A DNA stretch of 64,000 bases from CALKJP01 sp046299555 (GCA_046299555.1 JBKBHS010000001.1:1633303-1697302); one strand, 5' to 3'; positions 45,993 through 54,992 are shown, numbered from the stretch's first letter. Numbers and translations are program-made. The notes: generated by a model not told the origin, from the sequence alone.

Positions 45993-46099
45993 AGATAATT
46001 GTAAATATGGAAGATTTTTTAAAATTTATTTCGGATTGCACAATAATTTGCAAAACAATAGCGTTAAAGTGTTGTAAAAATAAATATTAAAATCTGCCT

Positions 46100-46300
46100 A
46101 TGGTAAATAATTACACGCTTAAAACACAATTTGAACTTATTGCATCAGAAGAATTGAAACTTGAATTAGAGTTCATTGAAAAGTTTCAAGAACCAAAAGA
46201 ACCTTCTCAAGATTGTTTAAATGCAATTATGCAATTTGGAGCCGCTTTTAATGCTCACACATCATCCATGTTAAAAGATGTGAGTTATTTGGCGAATTAA
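46100..46300 (+). CDS. Small uncharacterised protein
   Basis: 66 residues, not recognised. The sequence is mixed and acidic (ELIASEELKLELEFIEKFQE) with no membrane segment or signal peptide, and a C-terminal half rich in small residues. Support for being a real gene: it fills a gap between two known units, has a good ATG, and a clear intrinsic terminator follows 10 bases after its stop. Function unknown. Confidence 0.6.
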   Translation: MVNNYTLKTQFELIASEELKLELEFIEKFQEPKEPSQDCLNAIMQFGAAFNAHTSSMLKDVSYLAN

Positions 46301-46310
46301 CAAATAATTA

Positions 46311-46338
46311 ATCCCGATGCACATCGGGATTTTTTTTT
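46311..46338 (+). terminator. Intrinsic terminator after the small protein
   Basis: Stem ATCCCGAT (46311-46318) / ATCGGGAT (46323-46330) with loop GCAC, then eight T. GC-rich enough to be a good rho-independent terminator. Confidence 0.85.
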
Positions 46339-46368
46339 GATTTTATTCATCTTTTTCCTATATCTTCG
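46337..46368 (+). promoter_or_regulatory. Putative promoter of nfeD-floA
   Basis: TTG at 46337-46339, a 21-base spacer and TATCTTCG at 46361-46368. The spacing is at the long end and the -7 box has one difference from consensus. The start codon of the NfeD gene lies 22 bases later. Confidence 0.4.
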
Positions 46369-46390
46369 TGTACCATAAATTTTAAGGTAT

Positions 46391-46849
46391 ATGTCAGTAG
46401 GATTAGTATTAGCTGTTATTGTTGTTGGATTAGTTTTAATACTTTTGGAAGTATTGGTAATACCCGGAGTTGGTGTTTCAGGTATTCTTGGAGGAATGTT
46501 GGTTATTGGAGGTGTAGCTTTAGCCTATACTAAGAGTATGGCCTTTGGTCATGGAATGCTGGCTTTTAGTGTAGTCTTATCAGGTATTTCATTCTATTTT
46601 TCATTAAAGGCAAAAACATGGAATAAAGTAAGCTTAAAAGAAAGTATTGATACCCGTGTAAACGAACTCAGCGGAATTGAAGCAGGTAATAAAGGAATTG
46701 CTTTATCCAGATTAGCTCCCATTGGCAAAGCCGAAATTAATGGCTTAGAATGTGAAGTGGAATCTATTGAAGGTTTAATAGAAGAAAATTCAGCAATTGA
46801 AGTGATAAATGTTGAAGGAAATAAAGTTTGGGTTAAAAAAATCAATTAA
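46391..46849 (+). CDS. NfeD-family membrane protein
   Basis: 152 residues. Two or three membrane helices (about 3-75, with GLVLILLEVLVIPGVGVSGILGG, cut here as LILLEVLVIPGVGVSGILG) are followed by an OB-fold domain (about 95-152) with GNKGIALSRLAPIGKAEI and the conserved ending VEGNKVWVKKI. NfeD proteins accompany flotillins and help organise or proteolytically control membrane microdomains. It lies 44 bases before floA in the same direction, the usual nfeD-flotillin pairing. Confidence 0.88.
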   Translation: MSVGLVLAVIVVGLVLILLEVLVIPGVGVSGILGGMLVIGGVALAYTKSMAFGHGMLAFSVVLSGISFYFSLKAKTWNKVSLKESIDTRVNELSGIEAGNKGIALSRLAPIGKAEINGLECEVESIEGLIEENSAIEVINVEGNKVWVKKIN

Positions 46850-46893
46850 TTAAAAATGACAAATCATAAATTTTAAATCTCAAATCTTAAATT

Positions 46894-47886
46894 ATGTCTA
46901 TGGCACCAGGAATTGGAATTATTGTAGCAATTGTATTTGCGTCCTTAATAGGACTTTGGATTTTATTTTATTTTATCCCCGTTGGATTATGGTTTCAGGC
47001 CATTTTATCGGGTGTTAGAATTTCTTTATTGCAATTAATATTTATGCGCTGGAGAAAAGTACCACCATCAGTAATTGTAAACGCCATGATTAATGCCAAA
47101 AAAGCAGGATTAGATTTATCTCCTAATCAATTGGAAGCTCATTATCTGGCAGGTGGACACGTACAAAAAGTAATTAATGCCTTAATTAGTGCTGATAAGG
47201 CAAATATTCCTTTAAACTTTAATTCCGCAACAGCTATTGACTTGGCTGGTCGCGATGTATTTGAAGCGGTTCAGTTATCGGTAAATCCACGCGTAATTGA
47301 TACACCTCCGGTTGCGGCAGTTGCTAAAGATGGTATTCAGCTTATTGCAAAAGCACGTGTAACGGTTCGTGCCAATATTCAACGTTTGGTGGGTGGTGCC
47401 GGTGAAGAAACGATTTTAGCACGCGTTGGAGAAGGAATTGTATCATCTATTGGTTCAGCTGATTCACATAAAGTTGTATTGGAAAATCCTGATTCAATTT
47501 CAAAATTGGTATTATCAAAAGGTTTAGATTCAGGAACAGCTTTTGAAATTTTATCCATTGATATTGCAGATATAGATGTAGGTAAAAACATTGGTGCTGA
47601 ACTACAAATTGACCAAGCCAATGCAGATAAAAACATTGCTCAAGCACGAGCAGAAGAGCGTAGAGCCATGGCAGTAGCTTTAGAACAAGAAATGAAAGCA
47701 AAAGCACAAGAAGCCAGAGCAATGGTTATTCAAGCAGAAGCTGAAATACCCAAAGCAATGGCAGAAGCTTTTAGAAATGGCAATTTAGGAGTTTTGGATT
47801 ATTATAAAATGCAAAACATTCAAGCTGATACAGAAATGAGAAATGCAATTGCCAATCCAAGTTCGAAGAAAAAAGAAGATTCTTAA
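46894..47886 (+). CDS. floA: Flotillin-like protein FloA
   Basis: 330 residues, matching FloA (formerly YqfA) in length and layout. An N-terminal hydrophobic hairpin (about 5-38) anchors it, then comes the SPFH-type domain with ILFMRWRKVPPSVIVNAMI-like segment near 48 and VIDTPPVAAVAKDGIQLIAKA near 136, and a C-terminal helix rich in Glu-Ala (ANADKNIAQARAEERRAMA). It assembles into functional membrane microdomains in the cytoplasmic membrane. Paired with NfeD; a terminator follows. Confidence 0.94.
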   Translation: MSMAPGIGIIVAIVFASLIGLWILFYFIPVGLWFQAILSGVRISLLQLIFMRWRKVPPSVIVNAMINAKKAGLDLSPNQLEAHYLAGGHVQKVINALISADKANIPLNFNSATAIDLAGRDVFEAVQLSVNPRVIDTPPVAAVAKDGIQLIAKARVTVRANIQRLVGGAGEETILARVGEGIVSSIGSADSHKVVLENPDSISKLVLSKGLDSGTAFEILSIDIADIDVGKNIGAELQIDQANADKNIAQARAEERRAMAVALEQEMKAKAQEARAMVIQAEAEIPKAMAEAFRNGNLGVLDYYKMQNIQADTEMRNAIANPSSKKKEDS

Positions 47887-47921
47887 TACGGATTATAATT
47901 TTGAACCTTTAGTAAATAAAA

Positions 47922-47943
47922 AGCCCCGAGATTTCTCGGGGCT
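47922..47943. terminator. Bidirectional terminator between floA and fadE
   Basis: A 9-bp GC-rich stem AGCCCCGAG (47922-47930) / CTCGGGGCT (47935-47943) with loop ATTT, flanked by T-rich sequence on both strands. It can serve floA and the convergent acyl-CoA dehydrogenase gene, whose stop is at 47949. Confidence 0.85.
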
Positions 47944-47948
47944 CTTTA

Positions 47949-49721
47949 TTAGAAACAATATTTATTAGCTTCTATTAATTGTGCTGCAATTTTTCTGCGT
48001 TCTTCTTTGACATTTATTGGATCTACCTTAGTAAAACGTTTTAATCCCATTAACATCATGCGGTGTTCATCTCCTTCGGCAAAACTGTTTAATGCATCTT
48101 TACCTGATTTGTTTATTCTATCTGCTGCATCATAAAAATAAACTTTTAACATACTTAATTGGGCTTGTGCTGCTGCCTCACCTTTTAATGAAACTAATTT
48201 TTCCACACGTAATAATAATGACTCAGCAACATATACCTCAATTAACATATCGGCAATATTCATTAATATTTCTTGTTCTTTAGCTAAGTTCATCATTAAC
48301 TTTTGGGCGGCCGAACCGGCAACCATTAGAACAGCTTTTTTAAAGTTTTGTAAATACTTTTTCTCTGCTGCAAAAAGGCTGGTATCCGGTGCACCAAAAT
48401 CAGGTATTGACATTAATTCTTGTGCTACTTTCATGGCAGGCCCCATTAAATCCAATTCGCCCTTCATGGCCTTTTTCAGCATCATATCAACCGTAAGCAT
48501 GCGATTAATTTCGTTGGTGCCTTCAAATATTCTATTAATACGTGAATCGCGATAAGCTCTTTCCATTGGTGCTTCTGCACTGTAACCCATTCCACCATAA
48601 ATTTGAACCCCTTCATCAACCACATAATCTAATACTTCAGAACCATTTACTTTTAGTATTGCTGCTTCAACCGAAAATTCTCTTGCCCCTTCAATGGTTG
48701 CTTTTTCTTTACTCATTCCACCGTTTATGGCTGCGGCAATATAATCTTCAATTTGCTTACTGCAACGATAAAGTGCCGATTCCATAGCGTAAGTTCTAAT
48801 AACTTGTTCCGCTAGTTTATGTTTTATGGCACCGTATTTAGAAATAGGACGACCAAATTGTTCGCGCTCATTGGCATATTTTACGGAATGCGTAATTACT
48901 CTTTTAGCTGCTCCTAAGGCTGCACCGGCCAATTTAATACGGCCTATATTTAAGATATTAACAGCAATTTTAAATCCTCCCTGACGTTCGCCTAAAAGAT
49001 TTTCAACAGGAACCATGCAGTTATTAAAAAACACTTGACGGGTTGAGCTTCCTTTAATTCCCATCTTTTTTTCTTCCGGATTTAATTCAATTCCGCCAAA
49101 TGATTTTTCAACAATAAATGCACTTAGGTTTTCATCATTATCAATTTTGGCAAAAACGGTAAATACATCAGCAAATCCACCATTGGTAATCCACATTTTT
49201 TGACCGTTTAAAATATAGTGTTTACCATCGGGTGATAATGTTGCTTTGGTTTTACCTGAGTTAGCATCAGATCCGGACCCCGGTTCAGTTAAGCAATAAC
49301 AAGCTTTCCATTCACCGGAGGCTAATTTTGGGATGTATTTTTTCTTTTGTTCCTCGTTTCCGTAATACAAAATTGGTAAAGTTCCAATTCCGGTATGCGC
49401 TGCAAATGCAACTGCAAAGCTATGTCCGGCTCCTAAACCTTCGGTAATAAGCATACCGCTCACAAAATCTTTTCCTAAACCACCTAATTCTTCAGGAACG
49501 GTTAAACCTAATAGACCTAATTCACCTGATTTGTCAAGTAATGAAGGCATTAGTCCTTCTTCTAACGCATCAATTCTGTCTAGTTTGTTAAATACTTCCT
49601 GTTCCAGAAAATCGCTGCACATTTGCAGCATCATTTGTTGTTCTTCATTAAATTCTTCAGGGATAAAGGTATCCGCTGCATTACTTTCTTTAATGAGAAA
49701 TTCTCCTCCTTTTAGTGCCAT
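47949..49721 (-). CDS. fadE: Acyl-CoA dehydrogenase (FadE-like)
   Basis: 590 residues, close to the 594 of the Bacillus-type FadE. Seen are the FAD/substrate region CYCLTEPGSGSDANSGKT near 141, KMWITNGGFADVFTVFAKI near 174, REQFGRPISKYGAIKHKLAE and YGGMGYSAEAPMERAYRDSRINRI near 375, split by the FEGTNE motif just after. It oxidises acyl-CoA to enoyl-CoA. The order fadN, fadA, fadE on the minus strand matches a complete beta-oxidation set, interrupted by two accessory insertions. A C-terminal extra domain of about 150 residues is normal for this subgroup. Confidence 0.93.
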   Translation of the reverse strand: MALKGGEFLIKESNAADTFIPEEFNEEQQMMLQMCSDFLEQEVFNKLDRIDALEEGLMPSLLDKSGELGLLGLTVPEELGGLGKDFVSGMLITEGLGAGHSFAVAFAAHTGIGTLPILYYGNEEQKKKYIPKLASGEWKACYCLTEPGSGSDANSGKTKATLSPDGKHYILNGQKMWITNGGFADVFTVFAKIDNDENLSAFIVEKSFGGIELNPEEKKMGIKGSSTRQVFFNNCMVPVENLLGERQGGFKIAVNILNIGRIKLAGAALGAAKRVITHSVKYANEREQFGRPISKYGAIKHKLAEQVIRTYAMESALYRCSKQIEDYIAAAINGGMSKEKATIEGAREFSVEAAILKVNGSEVLDYVVDEGVQIYGGMGYSAEAPMERAYRDSRINRIFEGTNEINRMLTVDMMLKKAMKGELDLMGPAMKVAQELMSIPDFGAPDTSLFAAEKKYLQNFKKAVLMVAGSAAQKLMMNLAKEQEILMNIADMLIEVYVAESLLLRVEKLVSLKGEAAAQAQLSMLKVYFYDAADRINKSGKDALNSFAEGDEHRMMLMGLKRFTKVDPINVKEERRKIAAQLIEANKYCF

Positions 49722-49793
49722 ATACTTTAGATTTTAGATTTATGATTTTTAATTTTTATATTTTCTTAATGTTTTAACATTTTTATTTATTTT

Positions 49794-49810
49794 CTCGCGA
49801 AGCCGCAAAG
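49794..49810 (+). repeat. Left inverted repeat of the GxxExxY cassette
   Basis: CTCGCGAAGCCGCAAAG. Its partner on the other side of the gene, read on the opposite strand, is CTCGCAAAGACGCAAAAG (50207-50224): 15 of 17 aligned positions agree, ignoring one extra A. Confidence 0.6.
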
Positions 49811-49818
49811 TCTCAATA

Positions 49819-50196
49819 TTATAGCTTATTAACAATTCTTATTATTCCATTTTTTATTAAGGGCTCATTGAAATTAATTAGTAATCCAAGTTTTAATCCT
49901 GTTTATTTCAAATACATTAGTAACTGTTTAGGATGAACTTCTGCAATTTTCTCAATAGATTTTAATTCAATTATCACCTTACTTTCAACTATTAAATCTG
50001 CTCTAAAACCAAGTTCCATTTTTAAATCATTCCATATTACAGGCACACCTTTTTGTCTTTCAACCTTTAAGTTTTGCTTCGTTAATTCATAAAACATGAT
50101 ATCTTCATAAACAGATTCAAGCAAGCCTGGTCCAAGTTGCATATGCATTTGAAATGCTGTATTCACAATAATTTTTGAAAGCTCATTTTCATCCAT
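49819..50196 (-). pseudogene. GxxExxY-family protein gene with in-frame stop
   Basis: The first 97 codons (50196 to 49906) encode the family hallmark GPGLLESVYE near residues 22-31 and RADLIVESKVIIELKS near 66-81, the latter a nuclease-like D-ExK pattern. A TAA at 49903-49905 stops it, yet the same frame continues for 27 more codons with TGLKLGLLINFNEPLIKNGI, which is the normal C-terminus of the family, and ends at 49819. The place of the TAA is where Leu (TTA or CTA) would be expected, so a single base change explains it. The read-through length of 125 is the usual size. Family function is unknown. It sits between fadA and fadE and inside inverted repeats. Confidence 0.75.
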
Positions 50197-50206
50197 TTTA
50201 TTTGTG

Positions 50207-50224
50207 CTTTTGCGTCTTTGCGAG
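50207..50224 (-). repeat. Right inverted repeat of the GxxExxY cassette
   Basis: The plus strand reads CTTTTGCGTCTTTGCGAG, partner of 49794-49810. It lies 11 bases upstream of the GxxExxY start codon. Confidence 0.6.
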
Positions 50225-50292
50225 GTATTATAAAATAGTTTACATTATCTGATTTTAGTCTTTTTATCTTTTCTCATTAAATCTTTTGTTTC

Positions 50293-51468
50293 TTAGAGCA
50301 TTTCAATTACTCCTGCGGCTCCTTGTCCTGTTCCAACACACATGGTTACTATGCCGTATTTTTTGTTTCTTCGTTGAAGTTCGTTTATAATTTGAACGGT
50401 AAGTTTTGCACCTGAACAGCCAAGGGGATGACCTAATGCGATAGCTCCACCGTTTACATTTACTATTTCAGGATTTAAGTTTAATTCTCTAATTACTGCT
50501 ATTGATTGAGATGCAAAAGCTTCGTTTAATTCAAACAAATCAATATCATTTTGGTTTAATCCGGCTAATTTTAAGACTTTTGGAACAGCAGCTACCGGGC
50601 CAATTCCCATAATTCGAGGGGCTACTCCAGCCGTTGCATAAGCTTTTAATCGAGCAATGGGTTTTAAATTATGTTTTTTCAAAAAGTTTTCACTTACGAC
50701 CATAACAAAAGCTGCTCCATCACTTGTTTGTGAAGAGTTACCTGCAGTTACACAACCATCAGCTGCAAAAACCGGCTTAAGCTTAGCCAGTGCTTCCATA
50801 TTGGTATCAGCACGTGGGCCTTCGTCAACTTTTGCAACAATTTCACGGCTTTGTTTTTTACCGTTTTCATCCAAGAAAATTTCTTTTACTGTAATGGGAA
50901 CAATTTCCTTCTCAAATTTATTTTCCTGAATGGCATTAATGGCTTTCATGTGCGAATTATAGGAAAATGCATCCTGGTCTTCGCGAGAAACATTAAATTC
51001 TTTTGCAACCGCTTCAGCAGTTAGTCCCATTCCCCAATACCAATCGGGATGTTCTTTAGCTATTTTGGGATTAGGAATAACACGCCAACCGCCCATAGGA
51101 ATCAAACTCATAGATTCTGACCCGCCTGCAATGATGCAATCTGCTAATCCTGCATGAATTTTAGAGGATGCTATGGCAATGGTTTCCAATCCTGATGCGC
51201 AATAGCGATTTACGGTCATTCCTGATACCTTTTCGGTGTTGAATGACATTAAGGAAATTAATCGGGCAAAGTTTAAGCCTTGTTCTGCCTCGGGCATTGC
51301 GTTTCCTACAATTAAATCATCCACTTCGTCATGCGAAATCTGGGGTAACGAATTCATTAAATGTTTTATTACTTCAGCCGCCAAATCGTCTGGGCGAGTA
51401 AATCGAAAATATCCTCTGTTAGCTTTTCCTACAGCTGTTCTGTATCCTGCTACAATATATGCGTTCAT
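50293..51468 (-). CDS. fadA: Acetyl-CoA C-acyltransferase (thiolase)
   Basis: 391 residues, the exact usual length. The acyl-binding Cys is Cys90 in VNRYCASGLE; the His lies in GGAIALGHPLGCSGAK near 347 and the second Cys in CVGTGQGAAG near 377. It cleaves 3-ketoacyl-CoA with CoA in the last step of beta-oxidation. It follows the fadN-like gene in the MarR operon, but the nucleotidyltransferase pair separates them. Confidence 0.95.
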   Translation of the reverse strand: MNAYIVAGYRTAVGKANRGYFRFTRPDDLAAEVIKHLMNSLPQISHDEVDDLIVGNAMPEAEQGLNFARLISLMSFNTEKVSGMTVNRYCASGLETIAIASSKIHAGLADCIIAGGSESMSLIPMGGWRVIPNPKIAKEHPDWYWGMGLTAEAVAKEFNVSREDQDAFSYNSHMKAINAIQENKFEKEIVPITVKEIFLDENGKKQSREIVAKVDEGPRADTNMEALAKLKPVFAADGCVTAGNSSQTSDGAAFVMVVSENFLKKHNLKPIARLKAYATAGVAPRIMGIGPVAAVPKVLKLAGLNQNDIDLFELNEAFASQSIAVIRELNLNPEIVNVNGGAIALGHPLGCSGAKLTVQIINELQRRNKKYGIVTMCVGTGQGAAGVIEML

Positions 51469-51492
51469 AGTAAAAATGTTAAGTTTTAAGAA

Positions 51493-51663
51493 TTATTTTT
51501 TATCTTTTAATAATTTCATTATTTTCTTTTCTTCTTCTGTTTGAATCATCTTTAAAAAGTAATTTGTTTCATGAAGCCATTGTAAAATCTCTTTAAAATT
51601 CCTTTGTTGATGAATTCTAACTTGTTCTTCCGAAACAAAATATTTCAAATCTTTTTTTGTCAC
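51493..51663 (-). CDS. 56-residue protein coupled to a nucleotidyltransferase
   Basis: A GTG start at 51663 overlaps the stop of the upstream nucleotidyltransferase (GTGA), a typical coupled arrangement. The 56 residues are charged and helical (VTKKDLKYFVSEEQVRI, then a C-terminal EEEKKIMKLLKDKK) with HQQRNFKEILQWLHETNYF in the middle. No family was recognised. Pairing and size suggest a small partner, as in toxin-antitoxin modules, but nothing proves that. Too short and non-ATG, so easily missed by gene callers. Confidence 0.6.
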   Translation of the reverse strand: MTKKDLKYFVSEEQVRIHQQRNFKEILQWLHETNYFLKMIQTEEEKKIMKLLKDKK

Positions 51664-52142
51664 TTTTTATATTGTTTTAAAAAAATAATATCTTGTTTAT
51701 CTTGCTCTCTTCCGGAGTATTCCTTAAGAGCAATTAAATCATCCACACTTACGAGGTAAACCTCGGTAGTTTCAAATTTTCTTATTGTTTTATTTTTCCA
51801 AAGCTTTTCGAATGATATTGGTAAATCTAATATAATATCTACACTCATTAAATTATTTTTTTGATTGAAAAAAGAAAATGCAATCAAGTTTTTTTCATCT
51901 TTCAATAATTTTCTTTTTTCAAATTCAAACAGTGAACTCAGTTTTATTGGGAGTGTAGGCTTATATCCAATTTCATTCATTACATTTTCAAAAGCCAATA
52001 AATTTTGTTCATTAAAATCCAACAAGAAATCTATATCTGCTGTCATTCTTGGAATACCGTATATGTTAACAGCAAGTCCGCCACAGATTAAATAGCGCAC
52101 CTTTTGTTCATCCAGTTTTGAAAATAGTTTTAGGTATTCCAT
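51660..52142 (-). CDS. Nucleotidyltransferase-fold protein (DUF6036/AbiEii-like)
   Basis: 160 residues. The N-terminal YLICGGLAVNIYGIPRMTADIDFLL has the GG...D-D pattern of the polymerase-beta-type nucleotidyltransferase core (Asp at the TADID pair), and SVDIILDLPISFE near 100 supplies the third acidic site. The C-terminal VSVDDLIALKEYSGREQDKQDI is typical of this family. Such proteins occur in toxin-antitoxin and abortive-infection pairs, where they modify a partner or tRNA. It has been placed between fadN and fadA, with 12 bases to the fadN stop. Confidence 0.75.
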   Translation of the reverse strand: MEYLKLFSKLDEQKVRYLICGGLAVNIYGIPRMTADIDFLLDFNEQNLLAFENVMNEIGYKPTLPIKLSSLFEFEKRKLLKDEKNLIAFSFFNQKNNLMSVDIILDLPISFEKLWKNKTIRKFETTEVYLVSVDDLIALKEYSGREQDKQDIIFLKQYKK

Positions 52143-52154
52143 CTAAACAAAAAA

Positions 52155-54530
52155 TTAATTTCTCAACACTTTTCCACCTGTTAATATGCTTTGCATACGC
52201 TCTAATGTTTTTCGTTCGGCACATAGTTTAACAAATGCTTCGCGCTCTAAATCGAGTAAATATTGTTCACTCACTAATCTAGGTTGCGATAAATCACCAC
52301 CACACATTACATAGCCTAACATTTCTGAAATTTTCTGATCATGTTCACTTATATAGTTTCCGCTGCGCATTGAATTTGCTCCCACGTAAATTAAGCCCAT
52401 GGCTGCGTTTCCTAATACACGAATATCGTTTCTTGGAGCCGGTTTAGTATATCCTTTTTCTGCCAAACGTAAACACTCGGCTTTTGCTTCGCTAAGTAAA
52501 CGATTACGTGAAACAACTACCTTATCAATGCCGGGTCTTAAGTATCCCAAATCAAAAGCTTCGTAAGCAGAAGTTGATACTTTAGCCTGACCAATAGTTA
52601 AGAAACGATTGCGTAATTGGTTTAGTTCTAAATCGCCTTCTTTTAATTCGTCTGACAAACGCAAGGCAAATTCTTTGGTACCGCCACCTCCGGGAATAAC
52701 ACCAACACCAAATTCTACAAGTCCCATATAGGTTTCGGCATGTGCTACTACTGCATCGGCATGTAAACACAATTCGCAACCGCCACCCAATGTTAGACCA
52801 TGAGGAGCAACTACAACCGGAATAGAAGAATAACGAGCTCTCATGGTAGCATTTTGGAAGGCACGTACGGCAAAATCTAATTCATCGTATTCTTGCTCTA
52901 CTGCCATCATAAATACCATTCCAAGGTTAGCACCGGCAGAGAAGTTTTGTCCTTCGTTTGAAATAACTAATCCTTTATACGATTTTTCTGCTATATCAAT
53001 GGCTTTGTTTATTCCTTCAATTACTTCACCTCCGATGGTATTCATTTTGGTGTGGAATTCAAGATTTAAAATTCCATCGCCAATATCAAACAATGTTGTA
53101 CCACTGTTTTTCCAAATTACTTTGTCGCTGCGTAAATTATCTAATAAAATAAATTGTTCGGTTCCGGGTATGGTTTTGTAAGATTTTGAAGGGATATCGT
53201 AATAGGCCTTTTGTCCTTTTTCAATTTTGTAGAAAGACTTATTTCCTGAAGCCAACATATCATAAATCCATTGAGCAGGCTTGCAATTAGCGGCTTCCAT
53301 GTGCTTAATGCTTTCTTCTACACCTATTGCATCCCAAGTTTCAAATGGGCCAATTTCCCAGCCGAATCCGGCTTTCATGGCATCGTCTATTTTGTAAAGC
53401 TCATCACTTATTTCAGGAATTCGGTTTGAAACATATTGAAATAAACCAAAGAACATTGCACGATAAAATTCTCCTGCTTTATCTTTTCCTGCTACTAAAA
53501 CCTTCATTCTGTCGCGAAGGTTATCAATGGTTTTGGTTTGTTCCAGTGTGGCAAATTTTACTTTTTGAGATGGAGCATATTCAAGCGTTTTAAGATTAAG
53601 CGCTAAGATTTCGCTCTTGCCATCTTTCTTTACTTTTTTGTAAAAACCTTGTCCTGTTTTATCGCCAAACCAATTGTTTTCAATCATTTTTGAAACATAG
53701 CCGGGCAATTCAAATAAAGCTTTGGCTTCATCGTTCGGACAATTTTGTTTTAATCCGTTTGCCACATGCACAAGTGTATCCATGCCCACTACGTCACAGG
53801 TACGAAAAGTGGCTGATTTGGGTCTTCCTAATACAGGGCCGGTTAATTTGTCTACTTCTTCAACCGTTAATTCCATTTTTTCTACTAAATGGAATAAGGC
53901 CATAATACCGTAAACACCAATTCTATTAGCAATAAATGCAGGAGTATCTTTACATAATACAGTAGTTTTACCTAAATATTTTTCACCATACGACATTAAG
54001 AAGTCAATCATTTCTGGTGAAGAATGTGGAGTAGGTATTATTTCCAATAATCTTAAATAGCGAGGAGGATTAAAAAAGTGTGTACCGCAGAAATGTTTTT
54101 TAAAATCATCGCTTCTACCATCCAACATCATGTGAATTGGAATACCCGAAGTGTTGGAACTTACAATGGAACCGGGTTTTCGAAATTTATCTACTTTTTC
54201 AAAAATTTGTTGTTTAATGTCTAATCGCTCAACCACTACTTCAATTACCCAATCGCAGTCGTTAATTTTTTGAAAATCATCTTCAAAATTTCCGGTAGTA
54301 ATTAATCGCGCAAAACTTTTGCGATAGATAGGAGAGGGGTTTGATTTTAAAGCAAACTGTAACGCATCGTTTACAATCTTGTTTCTTGCAGCCTTATTAT
54401 CGGCTGGAGCATCTTTGGGTACTATATCTAATAATAATACTTGAACTCCTATGTTTGCAAAATGGCAAGCAATTCTGGAGCCCATTACTCCTGAACCTAA
54501 TACTGCAACTTTTTTAATGTGTCTTTCCAT
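52155..54530 (-). CDS. fadN: 3-hydroxyacyl-CoA dehydrogenase/enoyl-CoA hydratase fusion, FadN-type
   Basis: 791 residues with the dehydrogenase first and hydratase last, the order of Bacillus FadN rather than FadB. The NAD site is AVLGSGVMGSRIACHFANIG (about 9-28). HCDH segments follow (CGTHFFNPPRYLRLLEI, then KDTPAFIANRIG). The C-terminal crotonase domain has SAGANLGMVFMMA and HGLTLGGGCELCLHADAVV. It hydrates enoyl-CoA and oxidises 3-hydroxyacyl-CoA. It lies 3 bases after the marR gene. Confidence 0.94.
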   Translation of the reverse strand: MERHIKKVAVLGSGVMGSRIACHFANIGVQVLLLDIVPKDAPADNKAARNKIVNDALQFALKSNPSPIYRKSFARLITTGNFEDDFQKINDCDWVIEVVVERLDIKQQIFEKVDKFRKPGSIVSSNTSGIPIHMMLDGRSDDFKKHFCGTHFFNPPRYLRLLEIIPTPHSSPEMIDFLMSYGEKYLGKTTVLCKDTPAFIANRIGVYGIMALFHLVEKMELTVEEVDKLTGPVLGRPKSATFRTCDVVGMDTLVHVANGLKQNCPNDEAKALFELPGYVSKMIENNWFGDKTGQGFYKKVKKDGKSEILALNLKTLEYAPSQKVKFATLEQTKTIDNLRDRMKVLVAGKDKAGEFYRAMFFGLFQYVSNRIPEISDELYKIDDAMKAGFGWEIGPFETWDAIGVEESIKHMEAANCKPAQWIYDMLASGNKSFYKIEKGQKAYYDIPSKSYKTIPGTEQFILLDNLRSDKVIWKNSGTTLFDIGDGILNLEFHTKMNTIGGEVIEGINKAIDIAEKSYKGLVISNEGQNFSAGANLGMVFMMAVEQEYDELDFAVRAFQNATMRARYSSIPVVVAPHGLTLGGGCELCLHADAVVAHAETYMGLVEFGVGVIPGGGGTKEFALRLSDELKEGDLELNQLRNRFLTIGQAKVSTSAYEAFDLGYLRPGIDKVVVSRNRLLSEAKAECLRLAEKGYTKPAPRNDIRVLGNAAMGLIYVGANSMRSGNYISEHDQKISEMLGYVMCGGDLSQPRLVSEQYLLDLEREAFVKLCAERKTLERMQSILTGGKVLRN

Positions 54531-54533
54531 ATT

Positions 54534-54992
54534 TTAAATATTATCTTGTTCTTTTAATAATTCTTCTTCTTCAACTGTTTTTATAATTTCGTCAATTACT
54601 TCAAAAAAAATTTTAAGTTTTTCTATTGGTACTCGCTCATACACTTTTAAATTAAATTCTTTAACTACTTTTTTAGCAATGGCTTTTTTCTTTTTACCCT
54701 CTTCGGTTAAAAAAATTTTTACCACTCGTTTGTCATTTTCTTGTGGTACACGAAAAATCAGATTTTTTTCTTCCAGCGTTTTAAGCATTCTGCTTAAGCT
54801 GGTTGCTTCCATGCCTAATTTAGGCCCAATTTGTGTAGAGGGAGTTCCTTTCTCAGAATCAATATTTAAAAGAACAAAACCTACGGATGATGTACCATCG
54901 TATTCCGAGGCTTTTTCGTTATACATGCGAGAAATAGCATGCCAAGCAAACTTTATATTATAACAAACAGTATCTTTGGCGCTTAGCTTCAT
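54534..54992 (-). CDS. MarR-family transcriptional regulator
   Basis: 152 residues. The winged-helix core has GTPSTQIGPKLGMEATSLSRML (recognition region, residues about 54-75, quoted here in part as LGMEATSLSRML) and the wing FRVPQENDKRVVKIFLTEEGK. It is the first gene of the fatty-acid oxidation operon and lies just downstream of a palindrome that covers its own promoter, so autoregulated repression, relieved by a fatty acyl ligand, is likely. The ligand is an inference from the operon content. Confidence 0.92.
   Translation of the reverse strand: MKLSAKDTVCYNIKFAWHAISRMYNEKASEYDGTSSVGFVLLNIDSEKGTPSTQIGPKLGMEATSLSRMLKTLEEKNLIFRVPQENDKRVVKIFLTEEGKKKKAIAKKVVKEFNLKVYERVPIEKLKIFFEVIDEIIKTVEEEELLKEQDNI

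Noticed and set aside
50197..50292. A possible tRNA or small RNA in the gaps around the GxxExxY gene
   Set aside because: No cloverleaf or terminator was found; only the inverted repeat was seen there.
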